Both the position numbers and the translations under genes were made by a program. A stretch of DNA of 19,338 nucleotides from Polyrhizophydium stewartii (Eukaryota > Chytridiomycota > Chytridiomycetes > Rhizophydiales), in assembly GCA_027604665.1 (NCBI GenBank), contig JADGIZ010000211.1, positions 1 through 19,338 of the forward strand, in the 5' to 3' direction. Below the pieces are notes generated by a model, which saw only the letters and a program-made list of their open reading frames with translations, was not told the origin of the DNA and made no database searches. Position 1 is the first letter of the stretch; each line of letters opens with the position of its first letter. This document shows, in pieces, positions 10,369-19,338 of the stretch.

Positions 10369-10447
10369 GTTAGATTAGATTAGAAGAGGGATTTATTAAG
10401 GAGCGAGGCGGCCGACTTCCCCTCAACCGATTCGGCAGCGCTGAGTT
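10355..10447 (+). repeat. 17-bp direct repeat spanning the TLC stop codon
   Basis: TTCGGCAGCGCTGAGTT occurs at 10355-10371, overlapping the TGA of the TLC gene, and again exactly at 10431-10447. Between the copies lies a short AT-richer stretch with three tandem TTAGA-like units (about 10371-10385). It may be a small duplication of the 3' end of the gene. Confidence 0.85.
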
Positions 10448-10617
10448 GCCAACTTTCCCCGGCCCGGCCTCGTTCTCGGGCCCCCCCACCCTGCGCCGAG
10501 AGGGGGACAGCCCCGTCTGGAATGAACGCTCCATGTCGGCTCCGCGCCGTCCCCACGCACATTGAACTCGCCAGAGTCCCCGTTCTTTGCCGCCGACACT
10601 CCCGCGGGCTCCACACC

Positions 10618-12181
10618 ATGCGCTCGCACGCCGTGCGCGCCGCTGCACTGGCCGCGGCCGCCGTTGCTGCTGTCGCTGCCACGGTCGTGGTACGCTCCGC
10701 GCTTGCCCGTCGCTGAAGCCTGTCCGCTGATGCCTTCTTCTGCCCACCGCCGTCCAGTTCCGAGGCCACATCAGCGCCGCCTCCAAGCTCGTCATGAGCT
10801 TCATCGCCGCACGCCCCATTGCCGGGGCCTTGGTCTTTGTGGGGCTGTTTGCCGTGGGCACCTGCCTATCTGTCCCTTGTGAGGCCCCACGCCCTCGTGC
10901 CTGGTGACCTCGACCTCCCCGCCAGAACGCCCCCGGCGCTCCTGCCGCCGCCGCTCACACATTGCAACCCGCCGCCAACAGCCACCTTCCCGTCGCTCGC
11001 TGCGGGCGTGCTGTTCCGGCCGCTGCCGCTCGCAGTAGCTCTCGTCATCCTCGGCTCGCAGCTCGGCATCGTCGTTGCATTCGCCCTCGGTCGCAGTTGG
11101 TTGCGTCCGTGGGTCCTTGAGCTGACTGCCCGCGATGCTCGCTTTGCCGCCGTCGAGCGAGCCATCTCGAAGCAGGGTGAGCCAACGCTGCCGCCGATCC
11201 AGCTCGCCAAAGCTGCTCTTCTCGTCCACCGGCCCAACTCTCCCGATCGCGCCCAAAGCTGACTCCCGATTCTGACGAGTGGCGTAATGCAGGCTGGCGG
11301 ATTGTGCTCCTTTTGCGACTGTCGCCGCTGTTCCCCTTTGGAATCTGCAACTATCTCTTGTCTGCAACGTCCATGCCCGTAGGTTTTGGGGATCCGAGAT
11401 CACCGCCTCGTTTCTCGCTGCGCTAATTGTCGCTCTCGTGCAGTTTTCAAGCGTCATGGCCGCGTCCGTTCTCGGAAACCTGCCAGGCGCAACCATGCAC
11501 AGCTACCTCGGATCCTTGATCGGCGATATTGCTGGTACAGACGGCTACACCGTGCCGCTAAAAAGTAATTCTTCCGCATCCTGCTGCTGAAGCAGCAGCT
11601 CCAATCGATGATACTGACCCACCCCACCTGCAGCCAAGCTGCTCACAGCGCTGCTCTCGGCGTGCTTTTGCACCAGCTCAGTCGTGTTCATTACCGTGGT
11701 GTCTCGCCGTGCGCTGCGCAACGCCGTTACAGAGAGACCGCCCAGCCCTGACCGCCAGCGCCTGTTCAACTCAGACACAGACTCACCCGCCGGCGATATC
11801 GCCGACGAAGCCAGCAGCGGTCCTGGTAGAGACGCCAACATGGACGATGCACAAGCGATGCCCTCGTTCGACAACACTGACAATGATTCGGTCGGAACGT
11901 CGACTGCCGTCGCCGACCGATCGCCCGACGCCTCGACGCCTACTTCGCGCCGCGTGATACGTGCCAATACTCTTGCTCGCACACATCAAGAACCAGATTC
12001 AGATCTGGACGCCGAGCCGCTCGTCACCGAAGACACTGAGAGCGCATTTCCATACCGCGAATCAAAGCCCGAGAGCTTCACGCCGGCCGAGACCCGCGCA
12101 TTGCAACTCACGGCCGCGTTCGCTTTGGCGGCTTTGGCGGTCGGCATCCCTTCCATTCTGATATTTGCGCCAGAAACTTGA
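10618..12181 (+). CDS. TVP38/TMEM64-family (VTT domain) membrane protein, six exons
   Basis: Exons are 10618-10689, 10758-10878, 10982-11176, 11293-11378, 11444-11564 and 11634-12181, giving 380 residues. All junctions stay in frame, and CTGAC or CTAAT branch-like sites precede several acceptors (for example near 11273, 11422 and 11613). The VTT core (about 60-190) reads SVPSTFPSLAAGVLF, GSQLGIVVAFALGRSWLRPW, then QGWRIVLLLRLSPLFPFGI and NLPGATMHSYLGSL, the usual order for this family. VTT proteins (Tvp38, TMEM64, the related VMP1/TMEM41B) act in ER/Golgi membranes in trafficking and lipid distribution. After a further hydrophobic segment (about 200-222) comes a Ser/Asp-rich hydrophilic region of about 130 residues, then one more hydrophobic helix (354-375) at the very C-terminus. 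The start at 10618 begins a basic, Ala/Val-rich hydrophobic stretch. The N-terminal exon is the least certain. Confidence 0.88.
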
Positions 12182-12376
12182 CAGACACTCTTCCCACATC
12201 ACTCACCCAGCTGCGACCCTCATACTTGTCATGCCCAAAGTGGCCGTTTGCTTCCAGTGTCCTTCCTCACTTTATATCACCTCACTCGCATTCCGTCCAT
12301 CTGCCGCACCTGCATCGCGTGTTGCCTTTGTGTGGCAAACGCACATCTTAATGAATTACTTGCACAGCCTTCTGCT
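12182..12376. other. Convergent 3' spacer
   Basis: 195 bp between the stop of the plus-strand VTT gene and the stop of the minus-strand polymerase gene. It must carry both 3' untranslated regions. It is less GC-rich than the flanks. No canonical AATAAA or hairpin terminator was recognised. Confidence 0.5.
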
Positions 12377-15300
12377 TTAGTGGAAAAAGTATGTGCTCTT
12401 GCGTACCTGCGACAGATCAAGTGTGCCCTTGGGCGGCAGCTTCGGAAGCTGTAGGTCAATCCAGGCGGCCACCTTAAGGGCCTCGACACCGGAATTGCCG
12501 CCGACGGCCCTTGATCTATGCGGTACGCCGACAGGCCTGGCCGACGTGGCAGCCGACGCACCGCAGCCGTGCACCCACTCGCGGCACGCCTCGTGTCCGC
12601 GCACAGTCACATCGACTGGAACCTTGTTGCGTGCGTACCTGAGCGCAAGCTCGTCTTTCAACGCCCGCATGATATCGTGCTCATGCAGCCGCACAAACTC
12701 GTCGCGCAGCACGGCATTCATCGTGTCCACGTCGCCGGCGTGCGTCCAGAACGAGTCGTGCACGGCTGCAAACACGATCCCGCGCGCGCGGCACCCCACG
12801 GCCGACATCATCATATGCGAAGCGTCGAGCGAGTGCACAAAGTTGGGCGGCAGCGCCGTCGACTGCTTGTGCGAGTCCACAGGCGCCGCGGCCGCTGCTT
12901 GGCCGCCCTGCATGACTGAAAACGTTTGCAGCCCCGTGCGCACGCTGACAACGGCCTGCTTGCGGTACGGCTGAGCCACGGGCAGCGACAGCGGCGTCGT
13001 CCAGATGATGCAGTCCATGCTCGGCGGCCGGCGCGCGAGCACCTTGCGCTGCACAGCGTGGGGCAGCTTGACAAGCGGTCGGCCAGCAACGTCTGTGGTC
13101 AAGTCGCCCTCGGCGCTCTCGTCTTTGGTGTCGTGGTCCAGCGTTAGCTTGCCCGGCAGCAACCCCAAATGTGACAGTCGTTTTGAGTCCTCGATTTGCT
13201 CAGCCTTGATGTTCTCGATTCTCACGCTGTGCGTGACGAGCTTGGCCACATCGTTGAGCCACTTTTGGATTGCCTTGGCCGCTGCACAAGCAACCCCAAA
13301 TATTAGCCAGCCGTCACGCTCACAAGCAACCGCAGCCCAAGCGTGGCAACATACATTGGAACAGCTCGCCGACGCTGTCAAAGACTCTATCCGCCAAGTA
13401 CGACGCGCATCGTTCGGCCTCCAGCGCACTCAGCCGTGCCGTCGACGGCAAGTCCGGATCGGCTTGCAACTCGCCGATGCGCTCTCCAATCTGCGCACGG
13501 GCACCAGCAACCGTCACGCCATAGGTGTGCGTCATGACCGTCTGCTTGACGAGCTTGCGCGATATCGAGTCGTGCATCAAGTACGCTTCCCGGTTGTTCA
13601 TCGGTCCAAACGCATGCTCGCGCACCGTCTCGCGCATCGAGTCCGCAACACGCATGTACACGTCCCGCGGCACGTCAGATGGCACCAAGTTCACCTCGCG
13701 GCCGCCGGGCTCGTCCCGCCCAAGCGCTGCGTAATGTTGGAGTCCGTTGCAGCTGCCATCCTGGTGCACGGGCAGCGTCGACTCATAGGCAGCAGCGTCC
13801 CCGCTGTTTATCGCCGCGTGCAATTCCATGCACGCGGCCAGCAGCTGCCATGGTTTAGCGCCTGTCAGCCACCACCGGCGGCCCTCCAGCGGCCGCGCCG
13901 CAGAGTCGGCAATCTCGGCCATGTGCGTGTCCGTGAACCGCACACGCTCGTCCAACGGCACCTTGTCGTTGCCGGCCATGTTCGACAAATGAATCTTGAG
14001 CCACCGCACGCCAGCATCGCCGAGCCGCCGCGCGCGCTGGAACTTCAGCAGTCCCCGCGTCAGATCGTTGCCCATGTGATGCAGATGCGACGCCATGGGG
14101 TAGGCCCGGCCGCGAAAGTCGATGTTGTGCGGAAAGTACATATCTTTGCCCTTGAAGGCTCGCGCGATCTCGAGCCGATGATTGACCTCGCACCGCTGCG
14201 CCAGGTTCGTGTGGACCCGGCGCTTGCGCTCCTCGCACTTTGCAAGATATTTTCGCTGTGCCGCGTCGCGCGCTTGAGGATCCAGCACGCGAAGCTCGGC
14301 CTGCGACGGCGCCGCAATCTCAGGAATGTCGAGAAGCTTGGGTATCCCTGGTGCGTCCTCGTTGCTGTTCCACACTGCTACGGCTACATCAAACACCTTG
14401 TCGTTGACCCGCCACCCGGTCGATCCAAGCACGTCCAGCGCGCACAGAACGGTGCCGAGATTCCCGCGCGAGTCCGCCTCGTGCAGGTATGCCTCGTGCT
14501 CTGGGTTGCTCTTAATCCGCATCAGCGGCGAGCGGTGCCAAAGGTATCCGCCAGACGAAGCTGTAAGCCACGGTCGCGGCGGCGTGATCATTGGCAGATG
14601 GATAGGTGCCACGTGCGCCGTTTTGTTGGATATCATCTGTAGCAGCACGGGATGGGGCGTGATGACGCCCAGCAGCTTGCCGCCATTGGGCACCACACTG
14701 TGAGAGTATGCTGGTTCGTGAACAGCCCTGCGTCCGCGCAGTGTCAGTAAATCCGAAGGAGCAGTCGCTTTGAACACAAGCCTGCTCTCACCGCGGCTTT
14801 GTCTTGCCATTCGTAACGTGCACGGGCACAGTGGCCATCTTCATAAACCTGTGCGCGAGAAATGACCCAATCATTACCTTTGCCGGCTCACTGATCGAGA
14901 GCCGCCACGTCCGCGCCGTGTCGGCCTGCATGCGCACGACTTTGGTTGCCGCGTCCCGCACGCTTGGGTCAAACAGCAAACCCGCCGAGCCCAGATGATG
15001 CAAAATCGAGTCGGTCATCTCCATCCGAGGCCCACGCATCGACTGTTGGACGTCACTGCAGTGCGCCTTGATAATCGCGGTGCCGATCGCATTGACCAGC
15101 GCGACGGCTCGAACGCGGCCACAGGCAAGCGCCTCGATGCTTTCGTCGTCGCGCAGCCCGCCCACGGCCAGCGCCATGAACTGCGACACAACAATATCCG
15201 ACAGCACCTCGGGGCGCACGAGAAGCAGGAACGGCGCGACCATTGCTACCTCTGAAGACGCCTCGCCGCGGCACAGCGGCTCCACCGCCTGCTTGACAAT

Positions 15301-16875
15301 CGGGACAAACTCTTTGTGCCAGCGCGCTGCAAGCCCCGTTGACAGAGAAACAAGCTTGCGAAGTGACTCGGCCGGGCCGCGCGGCTTTCGTTGGACAGAC
15401 TCTGGTTGGGGCTTTGACAAAGGCTCGGCTGTCTCCAACCCGGCGTCTTTGGCATCTTCTTGCATCGCAATGGTGACGATGCTGTCATACGACATGGTCT
15501 CGAGCTGCTTCTGCTGCCTATACCCCTTGCGGACCGAGCCAGTGTCGAGCCGCGCCAGAGTGTTCTGCAGGATCTGGATGCTCGGCAGTTTGAGCGAAAT
15601 GAGTCGATTAGCAGTGCTCGCGGGCGACGTGAAGCTCTCTTTTGTGATGCAATGCTCCTTAAGGCGCTTTCCGATGCGAGTTTTCATGGCAGCGGCCTCC
15701 TTTTCCGGAGTATTCGACTGCGCCACGGCGCTGACCAGCAGCGCATCGAGTTTGGCATCGCCGCACGTCAGAAGCTCAGCATCCTCGGGGTGCTTTAGCT
15801 CGCCGAGCCGAACCAACATATCGACTAGTCGCTTGCGGATTGGGCCAGCGGCAACAACGGCGCAATCGAGCAGGTCCCGCGGCGAGCGACCGATCCGCTT
15901 GAGAATCTCCAGCGGCGTCTCCATATCACTCGAGCACCTCTCGAGCGAATGCAGGCAAAACAGCGCAGCAGTCTGCACGTTCGGCACAAGCCCCATCTGG
16001 TCGATCCTGCACAGCCACCAATTGGCTCGGCTTTCATGGACGCTGCCGAGAAACGGGCCGCAGCCGCTCCGCGCGCGCGCCAGGTGAGCAGCAATGAACT
16101 CGTTCGCAAGTGTCGTGTCCATTGCCGCGCGCACATGCATCTCATTGGTCGCCCAGCATCGGAAAAACAGCTGCTCGCCATACTCGACGCTGCCCAGACG
16201 CAGGCAGGCGCACGCCAGCGCCAGCCGCGTGTGCACTTGATCGTCGACAAGCTCGCCCCAGTGCTTTGGAGTCGGAGGCGGTGGGAGACTTGTTTCCGAG
16301 AACAACCTGCTGGCGGCGATCTCAAGGCCGAGATCAAGCGACCGCTGCACGTAGGGGTTCCGAGGAAACAGCACCAGAGGCTCGCGCGTGCGTGCCCGCA
16401 CAGTCGTTTCCCTGGTTTCCTTGCTCGTTGCCAGTGCGTCTTGCTGTGCGCTCGTCCGAGTTGGCTGAACGAGGGTTAGTGTCGGCTCCCGCGACGACGA
16501 CCGAGAACCCAGAAAGTACGGCCAGGACGGCTCGGTCGCCGAGCGCCCCGAGAAGCTCTGATGGGCGTCACTCTGCCGTCCGCGCGGCGGCTGAGAGTCG
16601 GAGGAGCCTTGCGCCGTGCGCTCTTGCGTCTGCTTTGGCCGCTTGAACCCCGCCAAGGTGGCCGACGAGCGAGACGGCCCGAGGACTTTGGACAGAGCCA
16701 CTCGACAGAGCGCGGATGCGCCTGCAGTTGTCGCCGCCGTCGCCCCCGCCGCCGCCGCCGCTGCAGAGTGCAGGAGTAGCCGTCCAGTGCGTGCACGTCC
16801 CGCCCCGCGTCGCCCGCTGGCCGCGCTTGCCGCGCTGGCCCCGCGCCCGAGCCGGCGCGGCAACGAGGCGAGCAT
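12377..16875 (-). CDS. RPO41: Mitochondrial DNA-directed RNA polymerase (T7-like, RPO41/POLRMT family)
   Basis: Nuclear gene for the single-subunit polymerase that transcribes mitochondrial DNA in the matrix. Minus-strand exons are 16875-14792, 14727-13355 and 13281-12377, giving 1453 residues, near the length of fungal homologues. The introns are 64 and 73 bp, with CTGAC and CTAAT branch-like sites. The N-terminus from 16875 is basic and Ala/Ser-rich with no acids for dozens of residues, a typical presequence. The middle has a PPR-like stretch (ANWWLCRIDQMGLVPN). The catalytic core is complete: IDFRGRAYP (Asp898), motif A HQDGSCNGLQHYAALGRD (Asp1018), motif B RKLVKQTVMTHTYGVT (Lys1089), WTTPLSLPVAQPYRK, PPNFVHSLDASH, motif C VHDSFWTH (Asp1328) and the conserved C-terminal YFFH. 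An in-frame ATG at 16992 would add 39 residues. Confidence 0.97.
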
Positions 16876-17885
16876 TGTCGGATGGTCGTTGCGGCGGAAA
16901 GACACAATCCGGTCCCGCACTCGTGGGATCTGTCTCTCAAGACCAAGGTACAATGCACTCTGCGCGGCAGGATCGATGCCTGATGGCTGCACATGAAGTC
17001 GTTTTCTTTCGAGAAACGCTTGTGTAACGTAGCACTCATCCAGCGCACCATGCCCGGTCGCGATGCCAAGATCGTCTCGGCCAAAGGATGGCTGTCATGG
17101 AGGCTCTGTGGTTTAACATGCCGGGCACACAGCGATGAGCATTCGACCGGCTCTCCAAGACAACCGAAACGGTGATCGGGCATATGACAACATACGCCTG
17201 CAAAAACCTGTCCGCCTGGGAGGGATTCGGTCAGTTGGAAGGCATGCGTCCACGCCCGGCACAACCGTCGGCAGCCTTTGACGCCGAATTTGATTATCCT
17301 TACCGTCCGCCCGCTCAACCATGTTGGCCTGATTATCATCGCCCACCGAGCAACCGATTGACTGAACTCAGCATGGCGCTGCAGGCTGCAGACAGCAGAC
17401 TCTGTAGTGAATTATCGCGTTGATTTGATGCATCTGGCGATTCGGTCCATCGTACTTTGTCATGCATGCCGATGCTTCATGGGAATGAGGGTTCACATCG
17501 CAGATTCATGACTGCTGACCAGCAAACATGCTGGCGGATCGGAAGCCGCCCGACCGGATCGTCGACTCATTAAGCCAGCTCTGCGCGTGTTCTGCAGTGG
17601 CCGGAAACGCACGGTGTGCATCTCGTCGACGCCGCAGGCACAGGCAGTGTCCTGGCCAGCCACGGCAGAGCGGTGTTCTGGGTCGGATCGCATTGATGGC
17701 AGTCTGCTCCACGCACGGCCGGCATCTCGGCGACATAACCAGACTAGGGCATGTTTGGCTACCGTGCTGAATATTGCGGCGTGTGCAGAGTATGCGAGTG
17801 GGCGTTTGGGCGGCGAGGTGCCTCGCAGGCGACCCGCTGCCGCTGCGACCCGTCCGAGCTTCGACTCGCTCGCCGACACCCGAAA
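16876..17885. promoter_or_regulatory. Shared divergent promoter region (polymerase / PPR-like gene)
   Basis: About 1 kb separates the two divergent starts, so it must hold both promoters and 5' leaders. It is visibly less GC-rich than the genes, especially 17040-17480. A plus-strand frame at 17172-17423 and a minus-strand frame at 17113-17346 are open but lack recognisable motifs and codon bias, so I do not call them. No TATA box, tRNA or obvious operator was seen. Confidence 0.45.
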
Positions 17886-19338
17886 ATGCTGCTGCGACGA
17901 GCGGCGGTCGCGGCCGCTGCGGGCCTGCGCCGCGGGACGGCGCCGCGGCATGCCTGCGCGCACACACTGCACGCTCTCGCCGCTGCGGGCCGCCTTGGCG
18001 CACCAGCAGGCGCGGGACGGGCGGCGTGCGTCGCGGCCGCAAGCGTGCGCGGGCAGCCGGCTCGCTGGGCGACGGCCGCCTCGAGATCACCTGCGACACA
18101 GAGCGACTCCACCAGCAACCGCATGGAGGCGGCCCACCGCCCTGCAAGCGCGACCATTGCATGCAGTGCAGGCGCACCAGCGGCAGCCTCGTCCAGCACG
18201 AGCTCGAGTGGCTCAAGAGCAGCCCCTCGCCCGGGCAAGCAAGGCCGTCCGGCGGTGCCCGTCTTCACCCCGGAGACAACCACGCAAGACCTGCTCGAGA
18301 TCCTCTCGAGGGCCGTCCACCAAAAGAAACCCAAGCTGGCTATTCAGGCTTTCTGGTCGCTCAAGAAAGCGGACCCGAATTCTCTGGCACATCTGTCGCA
18401 GAAGACATACGAGGATCTCCTCGGATTTGTCGTCACCGGCAAGGCCTTGCCAACTTATGCATCCATCGCAGAGCGCAAGCGCAAGGCCATCGGGATCTGG
18501 AGAACCAGCGTCGGTCATGGCATCGAGACCAGCCTCGGCATGTGGCGCTTAATCCTTGATGTCCACGCGCTCGACGGCGATGTGGATCAGGTGCAGGCCC
18601 TGCTTCAGCAGATGCGCGGCCTCGGCATCAAGACCAGGACTGCCCAGATGCTGCCTCCGCTGTATCGCGTGCACATGATTGCGGGTTGGGAAAAGTCCGG
18701 TCTGGGCATCTGGAACCAGCTTGTTGAAATCGACACTTCGTCGGCCCCCACCAATCATCTGATTGAGACGTACATCCTTTGCAAGGATGTCGCAGCGGCC
18801 ATGCGGACACTTGAGGAGTTCCTGGTCAAGAACGAAGGTCAACTTCCTGATGCGCACATCCTAAGCCAACTTTTCTTGCTGCTGCTCAACAAGCTCGATG
18901 TTGATAGGCTGTTGGCGCTGATCAAGATGGCGCACCCGAGCAAAGCACTGTACAACGCCGACATCTGCTTGGACATTGTCAAGCTGCTTATCACGCGCGG
19001 CATGCCGAAGCAAGCGGTTGACCTGCTCGATGCAAGGCAGAAGCTGGGCTTCAACGAAACGTCAAAACTCGTGGCTGCCGAGGTTGTTGCTCGCGAGGCG
19101 CTTGCTGCTCACGGGCATGCCGCGGCGCCAGCCGCCGCCTCTCAACTTGAGCAGCTCCCAGGAGTCGCCGACGATGACGCCTTGGCGCTTATCGAGCGTG
19201 TTGGCCCCACAGCCGACGCCGAGAGTCTGAGCAGTCAACTCTCAACTCACAGCGACCTGAGTCACCTTGGATCGCACCACGCGCTGCTGATGCTGCTGCG
19301 CGGATACACAATTCAAGCAGACATTGAATCGGCGAGAG
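17886..19338 (+). CDS. Mitochondrial helical-repeat (PPR-like) protein, 3' partial
   Basis: The frame is open from 17886 to the window edge (484 residues seen, no intron, no stop). It begins MLLRRAAVAAAAGLRRG and stays rich in Arg/Ala and free of acids for about 80 residues, a strong mitochondrial presequence. A Ser/Ala-rich low-complexity linker follows to about residue 120, then helical pairs of PPR type: TYEDLLGFVV, MWRLILDVHALDGDVDQVQA, LLQQMRGLGIKT, ILSQLFLLLLNKLDVDRLLA and VKLLITRGMPKQAVDLLDAR. PPR proteins bind organellar RNA and act in its stability, processing or translation; which step applies here cannot be read. The start was chosen for the presequence; an in-frame ATG at 17751 exists after a stop at 17745, but its extension is acidic and Cys-rich. 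It is divergent from the mitochondrial RNA polymerase gene. Confidence 0.8.
   Translation, partial: MLLRRAAVAAAAGLRRGTAPRHACAHTLHALAAAGRLGAPAGAGRAACVAAASVRGQPARWATAASRSPATQSDSTSNRMEAAHRPASATIACSAGAPAAASSSTSSSGSRAAPRPGKQGRPAVPVFTPETTTQDLLEILSRAVHQKKPKLAIQAFWSLKKADPNSLAHLSQKTYEDLLGFVVTGKALPTYASIAERKRKAIGIWRTSVGHGIETSLGMWRLILDVHALDGDVDQVQALLQQMRGLGIKTRTAQMLPPLYRVHMIAGWEKSGLGIWNQLVEIDTSSAPTNHLIETYILCKDVAAAMRTLEEFLVKNEGQLPDAHILSQLFLLLLNKLDVDRLLALIKMAHPSKALYNADICLDIVKLLITRGMPKQAVDLLDARQKLGFNETSKLVAAEVVAREALAAHGHAAAPAAASQLEQLPGVADDDALALIERVGPTADAESLSSQLSTHSDLSHLGSHHALLMLLRGYTIQADIESAR

Noticed and set aside
13005..14642. Plus-strand open frame of 545 codons
   Set aside because: It is antisense to the polymerase core (motifs A, B and IDFRGR on the minus strand) and its composition is Arg/His/Leu-rich shadow sequence caused by GC-rich codons.
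17172..17423. Possible small plus-strand gene between the divergent pair
   Set aside because: 83 codons without known motif, weak third-position GC bias and location in the shared promoter region.
17040..17885. Search for a tRNA or mobile element in the intergenic regions
   Set aside because: No cloverleaf with a GGTTCGA-type loop, no terminal inverted repeats and no transposase or reverse-transcriptase motif was seen by eye.

Overview
This is eukaryotic nuclear DNA. It is GC-rich, and its genes are split by short introns (about 64-320 bp) with GTGCGT/GTGAGT-type donors, CTGAC or CTAAT-like branch sites and nearby AG acceptors. A nuclear mitochondrial RNA polymerase gene, a Golgi class I mannosidase and an ankyrin-type remnant fit an early-diverging zoosporic fungus (Chytridiomycota or Blastocladiomycota). 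That placement is inferred from gene content and style, not from a marker gene.

Layout, left to right. (1) The 3' part of a plus-strand gene for a single-pass membrane protein with a Pro/Ser/Thr-rich outer region and a Gln-rich cytoplasmic tail (<1-1477). (2) A complete six-exon GH47 alpha-1,2-mannosidase (1751-3980). (3) A gene-poor stretch of about 2 kb (3981-5961) with a minus-strand ankyrin-like remnant. (4) A four-exon type II membrane glycosyltransferase in which a GT14 (xylosyltransferase / core-2 branching) domain is fused to a GT77-type nucleotide-diphospho-sugar transferase domain (5962-9220). (5) An intronless TLC-domain membrane protein (9532-10368). (6) A six-exon TVP38/TMEM64 (VTT-domain) membrane protein (10618-12181). 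(7) A three-exon minus-strand gene for the T7-like mitochondrial RNA polymerase (16875-12377). (8) Divergent from it, a plus-strand helical-repeat (PPR-like) protein with a clear mitochondrial presequence that runs off the right edge (17886->19338).

Two functional themes appear. From 1751 to 12181 the genes all belong to the secretory/endomembrane system: N-glycan trimming, a double-headed glycosyltransferase, and two polytopic proteins of lipid or trafficking families. From 12377 onward, two genes for mitochondrial gene expression sit head to head across about 1 kb of non-coding sequence. The GT14-GT77 fusion is the most unusual object. No tRNA, rRNA, CRISPR array or intact mobile element was recognised. 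All splice models were read by eye from splice-site, branch-site and frame agreement.
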